Below are positions 24,547 through 32,633 of a DNA stretch of 64,000 nucleotides, one piece after another. Under the pieces are notes generated by a model that was given only the letters and a program-made list of their open reading frames with translations, searched no databases and was not told where the DNA came from. The number at the start of each line of letters is the position of its first letter. The stretch's first letter is position 1. Source of the DNA: Bradyrhizobium erythrophlei (GTDB taxonomy: Bacteria; Pseudomonadota; Alphaproteobacteria; Rhizobiales; Xanthobacteraceae). The stretch lies in assembly GCF_900129425.1 (NCBI RefSeq), contig NZ_LT670817.1:3534001-3598000 (forward strand), in the 5' to 3' direction. The translations under genes were made by a program, and so were the position numbers.

Positions 24547-25851
24547 ATGAGCTATCAGATTACGTTACGGTCGAGCGCTGAACGCGAATCGTTAATCAAT
24601 TCCGCTATAGCAGCAAGTAGGCAAACTCGCGAATTCTATGATTTTCGGAGTCAGCGGACTGAACTTCCGTTTGTCCGCCTACCGGAAAACGCTTTGGTCT
24701 ATCGTATGGAGAATTTTCGAACCTTCATTGATCAAAAGGAATATGTCAGACGAGAGAATAAGCCCGCCGGCTTTTTTGGTACCGGGCAAGAAACGGAAAG
24801 CGTCCAGCAGCTTCAGCACGAAATACTCGCAAAACTTTCGCGTAAAGGCGTTGCCGATTCGGTCGTCCCAATTATCAATGTGCTTAAGACCGACAAACAA
24901 AGAGAGCCTCTCCTGATCTCGTTCAGGGGTGTGGTCGTAAACGGCAATCGTCGATTAGCCGGGATGCGAGAACTCCTGTTCGAGGATCCGCAAACGTTTG
25001 GCGTATTCTCCCACGTAGACTGTTTAGTTCTACCTCAGGATGCTACTCCGGATGAGATAGTCGATATCGAAGCCGCCCTACAAGCTAAGCCAGAGACTCG
25101 CCTGGACTACGATTGGATCGGCGAATGCCAGTTGATCGCCCGCCTCTTAGAAACCCACAAAAACATCGAGACTGTTGCTCTGCGACTTGACCGCAAAGAA
25201 GCGGAAATTAAAAATTACTTGGCCGCATTAACTGAGGCCAACCTCTATCTTCGCGATTGGGCTAAAGCTGAAGGAGAATACAGTCGCGTTGTGGATGCCT
25301 TTCAGCTCTTTAAAGATCTGCCGTCGAATGTTGAGGGGAAAAGTGCCAGCCTAGCCGAGGCCAGTCGCGCCATTGCTTGGAGCCTGTTTGACAAACGAAG
25401 TGATCTAAAGGAGCGGCTGTATGCTTTCAATGTCACGTTTGGTGCAAAGGCTGCTGATGTTCTAGATCGCGTCGCAAACAATCTAAATATGCCTCTCCAG
25501 GAAAAGGCGAAGCCCGCTGACGATGGAAGTTTCGATGTCGATTTCGAATCCGACGGAAAAGATTACGAGCCACTGATTCAGGCTTTAAAAAACCCGAAGA
25601 CAAAGGAAGAGGCGACCGAAACTCTTTTAGACGTTTGCCGAGGAATACTAGAGACAGAGAGGGAGCTGAAGGGAGGCAACTCCGCTTTAAAGGCTGTCAC
25701 ACAGATTAACGCTCGATTGAAGGATGTTGATATTGGAGCATCCGATCCGAACACGCATGCTGCAATCGAGAAACAGCTGCTTGAGATACTAAGTCGGACG
25801 ACCGGCCTGCGGACCATTCTTCAGAAATTGAGAGGCCCCGATATTGGTTGA
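24547..25851 (+). CDS. ParB/Srx-like protein
   Basis: A 434-residue protein. Residues about 30-145 form a ParB/sulfiredoxin-like domain: PLLISFRGVVVNGNRRLAGM holds the conserved GNRR, the place of the nucleotide-binding loop in ParB folds. The middle region (residues about 190-300) is helical and the last 130 residues are charged with a coiled-coil stretch (LKGGNSALKAVTQINARLKD). ATG at 24547 follows a G-rich GGGGAG ribosome site; the upstream ATG at 24397 lies in a different region without family fit. The SNF2 gene overlaps its 3' end by 8 bases, so the two are coupled. It may sense or bind DNA for the helicase. Confidence 0.72.
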   Translation: MSYQITLRSSAERESLINSAIAASRQTREFYDFRSQRTELPFVRLPENALVYRMENFRTFIDQKEYVRRENKPAGFFGTGQETESVQQLQHEILAKLSRKGVADSVVPIINVLKTDKQREPLLISFRGVVVNGNRRLAGMRELLFEDPQTFGVFSHVDCLVLPQDATPDEIVDIEAALQAKPETRLDYDWIGECQLIARLLETHKNIETVALRLDRKEAEIKNYLAALTEANLYLRDWAKAEGEYSRVVDAFQLFKDLPSNVEGKSASLAEASRAIAWSLFDKRSDLKERLYAFNVTFGAKAADVLDRVANNLNMPLQEKAKPADDGSFDVDFESDGKDYEPLIQALKNPKTKEEATETLLDVCRGILETERELKGGNSALKAVTQINARLKDVDIGASDPNTHAAIEKQLLEILSRTTGLRTILQKLRGPDIG

Positions 25852-27763
25852 TTCGAGCTCGCCAGATATTTCCGACATAAATATAGAGTTCGATGCGGTG
25901 CGGCTTACAGGTCGCTTCGTTCGGCGTGCACCTGATGCCGACTCAATCTGGGACAGGTTGCGCGCGAAAGCTATCTCCGATGCCATGGAAGCGACAATAA
26001 CTGATAATGTACTTGAGTTACCCTGGGCCAATGTTCTTTCGCTAGTTCGAGAATTCGGATCGCGTTCCCAGCAACAGCAATTCGGGTTTCGCTTTCGTCC
26101 TGTCGGCGCAGCTTCAGAAATGCTACGCAAATTCTCGGACGAGGTTAGAGCAACCAATCTGTTTAAAGCGACGGGAGTACCCTTTCAGGGGGACATTACG
26201 GGGCGACTTAGCGAACTCGGTTTTACAAAAAGATCCCTGAAGCCTTTTCAACTGAGAGATTTGCGACAATTACTGCAATTGCCTCATGGTGCAAATTTTT
26301 CAGTGCCGGGCGCCGGGAAGACAACCGTAACATTTGCTCTCCATCTTTTAGTCCACAGGCCGAATCAAAAGCTGGTGGTAATCGGGCCAAAATCTTCCTT
26401 TGCCGCTTGGCGAGAGGTTGTGGACCAATGCATGGATCCAACAATCTCAACGAACGCAATCGAGCAGTTTTGCATTCTTGAGGGCTCGGCCACCGATATC
26501 GATCAGCTTCTTCGGTCGGGCAATCAACGATATCTCATCTCCTACGATTTAGCGGTAAGACAGGCAGATTTGCTCGCCAGCTATCTCGCGCGAAACCCCG
26601 TGCATTTAGTGCTTGATGAGGCGCACAGAATGAAGGCTGGCCTCGCGTCGCAGCGTGGTGCGTTTTTATTGAACGTGGCGAGTCTGCCCGTCAGGCGCGA
26701 CATACTTACCGGAACGCCCATGCCACAGGGTCCAAATGACTTAGCAGCGCAGTTGGGTTTCTTGTGGCCCGGGCAAGGGCTCGACCTGCAAATATCTCGT
26801 GGTCGCGTGCCGCGCGAAGTTTGCCAACATTTGTATGTTCGGACGACAAAGAATGAACTTGGTATACCTCCAGCAAAGCGCCATTTCATTCAGGTCCCAA
26901 TGGCGCCCGGACATCTGGCTCTATATGCGGTCGTTCGCCGCGAGGCTTTGAGCCAATTAGCGCAGGTTACTTCAGCAAAAATCGGTAGCCAGATTGATTT
27001 TGTTGGTGCGCGACGATCCGTGATGCGCTTGCTTCAGTTATCTTCCAATCCAATCTTGGCGTTACAAGGTATGACCCGGGATATTGTGGGCTTGGATTCC
27101 GGAATTGCCGACCAAGTTATACTGGAAGGACCGTCTCTTAAGATGAGGGCAGTCGAAGATCATGTCCGGAGTTTGGTATCCGAGGGCAAGAAGGCGCTTG
27201 TTTGGACGATCTTCACCGACACTCTCCACGAACTTGAACGAATGTTGGCCGACTTAAACCCGGTATCTCTCTATGGCGACGTGCCGACCGGTAATGATAG
27301 TGACTTAAACAGCCGCGAGGGTCGCATACGACGCTTCCACGTTGATTCCTCTTGCCATGTCTTGATTGCCAATCCGGCCGCCGCAGGAGAGGGAATAAGC
27401 CTTCATACGGTTTGTCATGATGCGATATATTTGGATCGAAGCTACGTCTCCACGCATTATTTGCAGTCCATTGACCGAATACATCGCTTGGGACTTGCAG
27501 CTGGCACTGAGACCAATATCTCGATTTATCAGACCAAGGCGCCTGCCGGCTTAGGCAGTATCGACTTCTCAGTAAGTCGCCGTCTGCGAAGTAAGATCCG
27601 AGGCCTACAGCAGCTGCTTGATGACCCTGATTTGCATGAAGTTGCACTAGACGAGGAAGCCGCCGACGACCCCATAGATTATTCCGTTGATCTTCAAGAT
27701 CTCGTCGATCTCGTCGCAGAACTTGAGGGCACCGCACGGAATTTGGACGAAGACGAAACGTAA
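25844..27763 (+). CDS. SNF2-family helicase/translocase
   Basis: A 639-residue DNA translocase. Motif Q-like segment LKPFQLRDLRQLLQL, Walker A SVPGAGKTTVT near residue 157, DEAH-type LVLDEAHRMK near residue 257, LTGTPMPQG (motif III) and DRIHRLG (motif VI) near residue 543 give both ATPase lobes. A TTG start overlaps the ParB-like stop codon; the N-terminal 100 residues precede the ATPase domain and have no named fold. It has no nuclease domain of its own. Between the ParB-like and DUF3883 genes, it likely supplies DNA tracking for a defence complex. Confidence 0.85.
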   Translation: MVDSSSPDISDINIEFDAVRLTGRFVRRAPDADSIWDRLRAKAISDAMEATITDNVLELPWANVLSLVREFGSRSQQQQFGFRFRPVGAASEMLRKFSDEVRATNLFKATGVPFQGDITGRLSELGFTKRSLKPFQLRDLRQLLQLPHGANFSVPGAGKTTVTFALHLLVHRPNQKLVVIGPKSSFAAWREVVDQCMDPTISTNAIEQFCILEGSATDIDQLLRSGNQRYLISYDLAVRQADLLASYLARNPVHLVLDEAHRMKAGLASQRGAFLLNVASLPVRRDILTGTPMPQGPNDLAAQLGFLWPGQGLDLQISRGRVPREVCQHLYVRTTKNELGIPPAKRHFIQVPMAPGHLALYAVVRREALSQLAQVTSAKIGSQIDFVGARRSVMRLLQLSSNPILALQGMTRDIVGLDSGIADQVILEGPSLKMRAVEDHVRSLVSEGKKALVWTIFTDTLHELERMLADLNPVSLYGDVPTGNDSDLNSREGRIRRFHVDSSCHVLIANPAAAGEGISLHTVCHDAIYLDRSYVSTHYLQSIDRIHRLGLAAGTETNISIYQTKAPAGLGSIDFSVSRRLRSKIRGLQQLLDDPDLHEVALDEEAADDPIDYSVDLQDLVDLVAELEGTARNLDEDET

Positions 27764-28576
27764 ATGCGCGACGGCGTTCAACGCATGTTTTCGATGAGCG
27801 CTTTTGAAGCATTAAAGCACCTTCGTTCTTATCGAAAAGCTCATCCACAACTCACTGATACTGATTTGATTGCCTTGACAACGAGAATGGAGATAGGTGC
27901 TCTTGACTACGACGCGGCAGCGATGCTTGACCTGCTAATTCCCGAAGCGTCTGAGATAGATCATCCTGTCCGCTTCCTTCGAGCATGCATCGAAGCGGCT
28001 CTCGTTCAAAATCCAATTTGGTCCAGATTGGTCACTTTGGGTCGTCAGAAATTTATTCAGAAAATAAGCCGAGATGAGGTGAGCTGCTTTCGGTGTGCAC
28101 AATTGTTGGATGAGCCTCCGTCGGAAGAGACCGTTGCTTGGTGGGACAGGATTCAATCCAACGGTCGAACCATTAGCGCTGCCTCCGCGATGGATCAGGC
28201 GCGGAGGGCGGAAAGACTTTCGCTGGCCTTCGAAACTGAAAGACTGAAGATTTTGGGTATTTCGCGAGCGCCAACATGGATGGCGATTGAGGACAATACT
28301 GTCGGGTACGACATTCTGTCATTCGATGCGGGTGAAGCGGAACCAATATCGCGACTAATCGAAGTAAAGTCGTTCCGCGGCTCGGGTCGCTTTTATGTTA
28401 CTCGGAACGAATGGAGGACGGCGTTGAAGTTTGGTCCACGATATGTATTCCACATTTGGGATATGGACAGAAATAAATTGCACGAGCGCACTGTCTCTGA
28501 ACTGATGCCGCAGATCCCGACTGATGGCGACGGAGGCGAATGGAACAACGCAATATTAATTTTGCTGGCGGCTTAG
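27764..28576 (+). CDS. DUF3883 protein with possible nuclease-like core
   Basis: A 270-residue protein. The N-terminal 150 residues are helical with no named fold. The C-terminal 100 residues match DUF3883 (NO VEIN C-terminal domain): VGYDILSFDAGEAE, then LIEVKSFRGSGRFYVTRNEW and AVVFHIWDMD-like ending. The acidic-x-Lys spacing IEVK resembles the PD-(D/E)XK nuclease core, so it may be a nuclease. Starts at the base after the SNF2 stop and ends overlapping the DUF262 gene tail-to-tail by 4 bases. Confidence 0.75.
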   Translation: MRDGVQRMFSMSAFEALKHLRSYRKAHPQLTDTDLIALTTRMEIGALDYDAAAMLDLLIPEASEIDHPVRFLRACIEAALVQNPIWSRLVTLGRQKFIQKISRDEVSCFRCAQLLDEPPSEETVAWWDRIQSNGRTISAASAMDQARRAERLSLAFETERLKILGISRAPTWMAIEDNTVGYDILSFDAGEAEPISRLIEVKSFRGSGRFYVTRNEWRTALKFGPRYVFHIWDMDRNKLHERTVSELMPQIPTDGDGGEWNNAILILLAA

Positions 28577-29688
28577 TAGTCAAAACACTCATTGAGCACA
28601 GCTTCCGCCAGCTCGAAGCGGGTCGTAACTGCCTGAGTGCTATTAGTTCCATAGGTAATAGCTTTTAGAAATCGATCGTCGGAAAGTAAGTACTTAAATG
28701 CCAACCTAACGCGATCCCCTGACTTGGATTTGGTCGCAAGTTCGTCGCTATACCGCGCGATAAGTACTGAACAAACATCAAAAAGTGCAATGTTAAGCAC
28801 GTTGCGGCGACCGTCGGGGTTTCCGAGAGACTTTCGAAATGCATGGTCTCCAAATAAATACCGGTTCATGCGCATTGATTCGCTGAATTTATTGCGCAGG
28901 CCAAGAAGTTCCGATTGCGGCAAAACATTCATCGCCTCTAGGCCAGATGCCAAGAACACCTCCATATCGCTCTTGTAAGACTTCCAACCATTTAGGAAAA
29001 ACGAACAAAATCTGTTTATCGCTTCGCGATCACGCATCGCTTTGCGGTCCAGCGATTCGCCAGTCGCCAATTTAAACATTGTGCTATCGGCAGCGTGCTT
29101 TAGCCACAGGGTCGCGGGACCGTTATAAAGTGCATTGCGCATCTGTTGTCGTGTGAGAGGCACACCACTGTTAACGCGTTCGAAGATATCCAGCCTCGCT
29201 CGCTCTGGTGCCTTAGAATCAAGAATGTACGTAATGAGCTGAGTGTCGAGTAAACGCTCCTGCAGTTCAATCGCCAACTCAGAAAATTTCTTTCCATCCA
29301 GTAGGTGGGAGACATCCGCCGATTGCTGCGGAGCCAAATCTTTGAGCCGAAATAGTCCCTTCACGTATCTATGAAACGTAGTCAAACGCTGAAGCCCATC
29401 GACGACAATTATTCGGCCGTCTTTTGCCTCCGCGAGATAAAAAACGGGAAGCGGAATGCGCATAATACAGCTTTCGATCAGCTTCGATTGCTTATCCTCC
29501 GGCCATACAAAATCTCTCTGGAAATCCGGATCTAAAATGTATCGCTTGCTATCAATGCGGCGGATGACATCCGAGATTGAGCGAATTTCGTTGCGCACAA
29601 AGACTGAGTCGAGTGAGTACTCGCCCCATGAAGCGGACGGCGCATCATCGAACCCTTCGACCTCCGAAACTAACGCGATGGTCGTCAT
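28573..29688 (-). CDS. DUF262 (GmrS-like) protein
   Basis: A 371-residue protein with the DUF262 domain, also seen in GmrSD-type modification-dependent nucleases and SspE. The N-terminal part has RYILDPDFQRDFVWPEDKQS, then IIVVDGLQRLTTFHRYVKG, whose DGLQRL matches the ParB-like DGQQRL nucleotidase loop. No DUF1524/HNH nuclease domain is present in this frame, so it is a stand-alone GmrS-type component. ATG 29688 follows GGAG by 5 bases; the upstream start at 29811 adds an unrelated stretch. It is convergent with the DUF3883 gene and likely part of the same cluster. Confidence 0.82.
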   Translation of the reverse strand: MTTIALVSEVEGFDDAPSASWGEYSLDSVFVRNEIRSISDVIRRIDSKRYILDPDFQRDFVWPEDKQSKLIESCIMRIPLPVFYLAEAKDGRIIVVDGLQRLTTFHRYVKGLFRLKDLAPQQSADVSHLLDGKKFSELAIELQERLLDTQLITYILDSKAPERARLDIFERVNSGVPLTRQQMRNALYNGPATLWLKHAADSTMFKLATGESLDRKAMRDREAINRFCSFFLNGWKSYKSDMEVFLASGLEAMNVLPQSELLGLRNKFSESMRMNRYLFGDHAFRKSLGNPDGRRNVLNIALFDVCSVLIARYSDELATKSKSGDRVRLAFKYLLSDDRFLKAITYGTNSTQAVTTRFELAEAVLNECFDY

Positions 29689-29767
29689 GAAGCTCCGTTT
29701 ATGTGTTGCTTTCAACCTTAAGCGTCTCACCTTAAATTTAAAGCCCAGCAAAACCAAGGCTTTCCCT

Positions 29768-30020
29768 TCAACAAGGAGGGTAAAACCGATACGAAATTGG
29801 AGAAGGCCCACCGGCGATCTTGGTGGTATCGGCCTTTAGGAGGTGGCCAAGCGTCACCCGGCTTGCCTTGGGCGCGGCGGCATAGACCAAAGTGGTACGC
29901 ACCATCGCTGTCTAGATCGATTCGGCGGCCATTACCGCGCCAAGAATAGCGCCAGGCCGCCTCACGATCAGATCGCGCTGCTGCCGCCGGGATCGTTAAT
30001 GTACAAGCGTTGTCAACCAT
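29768..30020 (-). pseudogene. Decayed small protein gene with frameshift and stop codon
   Basis: The frame from ATG 30020 reads VDNACTLTIPAAAARSDREA then AWR; a one-base shift into the neighbouring frame continues ILGAVMAAESI, hits a TAG, and then reads MVRTTLVYAAAPKASRVTLG, HLLKADTTKIAGGPS and a stop. The pieces align into one protein of about 80 residues of a small helical family I cannot name. This is a disrupted gene rather than an active one. Confidence 0.5.
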
Positions 30021-30132
30021 AGTTGGCGTAACGTCGCTTGCCTCCAGATGTCTCAAGGTCCGTGATTTCTCCAAAAGCCCGTAAAAGCTTGATGAAATTG
30101 AATTTAGGAACCTGCGGAACAATTGCCCCTCC

Positions 30133-30172
30133 ATTTGCATTCGTCGTTTGCGTTACCTCATAGAATGCAAAT
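30133..30172. promoter_or_regulatory. Paired operator-like sites (ATTTGCATTC and GAATGCAAAT)
   Basis: Two inverted copies of the nonamer, at 30133-30142 (minus orientation) and 30163-30172, separated by 20 bases. They lie upstream of the two tandem paralogous genes and share the motif of the sites at 17.4, 19.46 and 19.96 kb. Confidence 0.5.
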
Positions 30173-30371
30173 TGGCAAGTGGGCTAATGGAACCGTGACC
30201 GATTTCGAATTCGGGCCATATAGCTGAGATGATGGAACTTTTTGGAACTTTTTGCTCAGTCTGCAGAACAAAAAGGCAGGGCTTGCACATTTGAGCAAAC
30301 CGCGTTAGTGCAAATGCCAAATCGAGGGCCGATTGGCGGCATCGCGAAGACTGGCTGGCAGCAAAAGAAAA
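30173..30371. promoter_or_regulatory. AT-rich leader before the tandem paralogues
   Basis: Holds a perfect tandem 10-bp repeat GGAACTTTTT x2 at 30234-30253, the sequence TTTGAGCAAA at 30290-30299 and TGCAAAT at 30309-30315. This looks like a promoter and regulator-binding region, but no clear -35/-10 pair can be assigned. Confidence 0.4.
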
Positions 30372-30761
30372 ATGAATAGTTCGTTTGAATACAGATCCTA
30401 CTGCGTCGAAAATGATGGCCCACTCTATACTGCGAGACCGATGGATGGGGACGAGATGACGCTGCGGTCTGCCTATCTCATCAGCATCATGAAAGGCGTC
30501 GATGCCCTCTGGGACGCCATGGACCTTGTGGCAAAGAAAGCATCCACTGACAGCCTTCCAGTCTGGATCAAGGACTGGCTCAAGAATCCATCAAGCTTCA
30601 TCGATCTCGATCTCGCCAATGGCGCCGCTCCATTTACGGAGCCGGCGAGCATCCTGCCGTTCCCCAAAATTCCTCTTTCGATAGTTACGAAGGCTGCTGC
30701 AAGTGGCGCCGCCCTCGTAGTACTTGCACCCTTGGTGGCAGATTTGGCGACTGTCTTGTAG
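30372..30761 (+). CDS. FEYR-family membrane protein, shorter paralogue
   Basis: A 129-residue protein starting NSSFEYRSYCVENDGPLYTA, then a block with DGD and MKGVDALWDAMD. The C-terminal hydrophobic segment (KAAASGAALVVLAPLVADLA) is a likely single membrane helix. The N-terminal 60 residues are shared with the next gene (FEYR-x-Y, DGD, D-x-LWD, then P-x-W and DLD), so the two are tandem paralogues. The ribosome site before ATG 30372 is weak (AAAGAAAA). Function unknown. Confidence 0.6.
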   Translation: MNSSFEYRSYCVENDGPLYTARPMDGDEMTLRSAYLISIMKGVDALWDAMDLVAKKASTDSLPVWIKDWLKNPSSFIDLDLANGAAPFTEPASILPFPKIPLSIVTKAAASGAALVVLAPLVADLATVL

Positions 30762-30778
30762 ATGTAGGGAACGTTAGG

Positions 30779-30810
30779 AGGCGAGCGGTAGGGAGGCTCG
30801 CCTTTTCTTT
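30779..30810 (+). terminator. Intrinsic terminator between the paralogues
   Basis: AGGCGAGC pairs with GCTCGCCT around about 9 bases, followed by TTTCTTT. The second paralogue starts 11 bases later, so it may have its own promoter or rely on read-through. Confidence 0.7.
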
Positions 30811-30820
30811 GGGGCGACAA

Positions 30821-31444
30821 ATGAAAAAAAACTTTGAGTATCGCCACTACGCGATCTCGCACCTCGGTTCGAACTTCATCGCCAAGTCTCAGGACGGCGA
30901 CGATGTGGCGCTGGTGTCGGTTGATGTTCAGCGACTGATTTTCGCAATCGACAAACTGTGGGATGGCTTGGAGAGCGGATACTCGCCGGCATGGTTCAAG
31001 CAGCTTCCCATTCATGTGCTCGATCTCGATGATCCAGCTTTCGCCAGACACTTCCCTCCGATCACAGAAACCGTACCGATCGGGCTGTCGCTGATTCCGA
31101 GCATCTCCTATGCCGTGATGGCTCTGTTTGTCACATTACCGATCGCCTTCTTTATGCATCGGTTGATCGTGGCTTCCGAGCCCGAGGTAATCTTCACTCT
31201 CGCGGTTTGCACAGCGGCAATGGGATTCGGCACCGTGCCAGCCCTCGTGCTCACGGTTCTTTCGGCGGTGGCGTACAACTTCAGCATTGTTCCGCCGGTC
31301 ACAGAGTTTAGCTTCCCGACCGTCTGCGAGATCGTATACCTGATGATCAATGTGAGCGTATCGATTGTGGTACCGTGGGCGCTCAGGAAGGTGGGCGAGC
31401 ACCAACGAGCTGCGGCTCAAGGCCGTATAGCCAACATCTCTTAG
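30821..31444 (+). CDS. FEYR-family membrane protein with KdpD-type (DUF4118-like) membrane domain
   Basis: A 207-residue protein whose N-terminal 60 residues (KKNFEYRHYAISHLGSNFIA and on) are paralogous to the upstream gene. The C-terminal part, from about residue 90, has four membrane helices in the DUF4118 style seen in KdpD (ISYAVMALFVTLPIAFFMHR; TAAMGFGTVPALVLTVLSAV; PP-x-x-x-FSFPTVCEIVYLM). DUF4118 is the membrane sensor-type region of osmosensory kinases, here without a kinase. ATG 30821 was preferred to the upstream start at 30809. Its 3' end overlaps the convergent DUF2493 gene by 62 bases. Confidence 0.65.
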   Translation: MKKNFEYRHYAISHLGSNFIAKSQDGDDVALVSVDVQRLIFAIDKLWDGLESGYSPAWFKQLPIHVLDLDDPAFARHFPPITETVPIGLSLIPSISYAVMALFVTLPIAFFMHRLIVASEPEVIFTLAVCTAAMGFGTVPALVLTVLSAVAYNFSIVPPVTEFSFPTVCEIVYLMINVSVSIVVPWALRKVGEHQRAAAQGRIANIS

Positions 31445-31790
31445 TCATGTCGCGCGTTCCGTTGCCTCCAGGGAAGCCGATCGCGTGCTCCGGCCGGCCT
31501 TCTCTGAGCATGCGCTCGTTCCTGATCGCGCCAGCAGCTGCATCGTAGAATTTGCCGGCGCGGTTGCGTCTCACCACGGCGCCGGACCTTGTGATGTTGT
31601 CCCAGTCTGCAGGGTAGGGGTCGAATGCGACTCCGCGGTCCTCAGCCCATTCCCTGGCCAGCCTGTCGGTTCCGGACGCTTCCCCCTCAATGATGCAGCT
31701 TATCATGGAGCGCGCATCCTGTGCGTCCAGAACGCGATACAGCCATCTTCTGTCGCGGAAGTTTCGGCCGCCGAAAACTAATACCCTCAT
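31383..31790 (-). CDS. DUF2493/YspA-like (SLOG superfamily) protein
   Basis: A 135-residue protein starting MRVLVFGGRNFRDRRWLYRV with CIIEGEASGTDRLAREWAED and IGFPGGNGTRDMTKRC. GGR near the start, EG-x-ASGTD and FPGGNGT are the hallmarks of the DUF2493 group of Rossmann-like SLOG proteins, which bind nucleotide-type ligands, and occur in phage genomes and in defence-linked contexts. It follows the upstream minus-strand gene directly, so they form an operon. The role is unknown. Confidence 0.75.
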   Translation of the reverse strand: MRVLVFGGRNFRDRRWLYRVLDAQDARSMISCIIEGEASGTDRLAREWAEDRGVAFDPYPADWDNITRSGAVVRRNRAGKFYDAAAGAIRNERMLREGRPEHAIGFPGGNGTRDMTKRCWLYGLEPQLVGARPPS

Positions 31791-32150
31791 TTAGTGCATC
31801 GCCTTCGGACCCATAGCAAAGGCGTGAAGCCTGGCCTTGAGCGTTTCGTCGTTCTCGTCGGTCTGACGCTCCGTGAGGTAGCACTTCGCGACATAGTCGA
31901 GGAGTTCTCCGCTTACGGGATCTAGCTGAACCTGGATGATCTCGGGGCGCAGTTGATCCCTGACACGCGATGCCGGGAATGTGCGCTCCATCCGCTGGAG
32001 TCCGGGGTTGGTGCAGATCACCTTCACCTCACCGGCACCCACAGCCTCAACGACCTTGAAGTAGACGCCGGTCGCTGACTTCATTCCAGACAGCTTTGTC
32101 AGAGCCATGCCAGCGATGCGGCCGAGGAGTTCTTTGTTGTCTTGTTCCAT
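31791..32150 (-). CDS. Hypothetical protein upstream of DUF2493 gene
   Basis: A 119-residue protein starting EQDNKELLGRIAGMALTKLS and containing VYFKVVEAVGAGEVKVICTN, with a helical C-terminus (TDENDETLKARLHAFAMGPK). ATG 32150 follows AAGGTGAAG well; an upstream GTG at 32243 is in frame but adds a stretch without similar character. Its stop directly precedes the next ATG. No known domain. Confidence 0.55.
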   Translation of the reverse strand: MEQDNKELLGRIAGMALTKLSGMKSATGVYFKVVEAVGAGEVKVICTNPGLQRMERTFPASRVRDQLRPEIIQVQLDPVSGELLDYVAKCYLTERQTDENDETLKARLHAFAMGPKAMH

Positions 32151-32310
32151 TACTTCACCTTGGCAGCCTTGCTTAGCCAGCTCAGCTGCTCTCCAATTTT
32201 CAGTCCATCCATCGGGATGCCAATTTCGTAAAAACGTGTCCACAGGAATTGCATCAGGCCAGACCGATAGATCTGTCCTGCAAGGATCAAGAGCCTCCCG
32301 CCATGGATTC

Positions 32311-32379
32311 CTAGTAGACCCGGTCGCCGAACCCGATCTCGTTTCCGTTCTTGTCGATGCCGCTCATCGGCGTGGTCAT
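32311..32379 (-). CDS. Very small ORF, 22 residues
   Basis: TTPMSGIDKNGNEIGFGDRV then Y and a stop, with GGAG 8 bases upstream. D-x-NGNEI-x-x-GD-x-V resembles a small-phage-protein motif, but the ORF is too short to be confident. An ATG at 32391 could add four residues. Confidence 0.3.
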   Translation of the reverse strand: MTTPMSGIDKNGNEIGFGDRVY

Positions 32380-32417
32380 CGTCTTCTCCATGAAGTAAGG
32401 TCAATTGTTCTGGGGAA

Positions 32418-32539
32418 GGCGGGTTTCTCGCGTACCAGTTTCGTACCAGAAACGAGTGTTAAAGGGTGAACGAGGTGCGAACATGTGACGTCTGATGCAT
32501 TGATATTGCTGCAGAAAAATCTGACGTCGTAAACCCGCC
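32418..32539. other. Probable right end of the mobile element
   Basis: GGCGGGTTT at 32418-32426 and AAACCCGCC at 32531-32539 are perfect 9-bp inverted arms bracketing an AT-richer, gene-free stretch that includes direct repeats CGTACCAG-TTT-CGTACCAG at 32431-32449. Phage-type genes end just before it and a core gene starts 95 bases after. I cannot show an attachment core without the left end. Confidence 0.35.
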
Positions 32540-32633
32540 GTATTCGGCGTGTTAACCGGAGGCCCTGCGAGCGGCGGATTACCCCGTACCGTGTACGATG
32601 TCGCGAGCCCGATTCGCCTTTTAAAGCCGCGAG

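Noticed and set aside
23505..29688. Assignment to BREX, DISARM, Dnd or Ssp
   Set aside because: Required partners (PglZ/BrxC, DUF1998 and PLD proteins, DndCDE, SspBCD) are not present in the cluster.
1..32400. Prophage integrase or repressor gene
   Set aside because: No tyrosine or serine recombinase motif and no Cro/CI-like gene found; likely outside the window.
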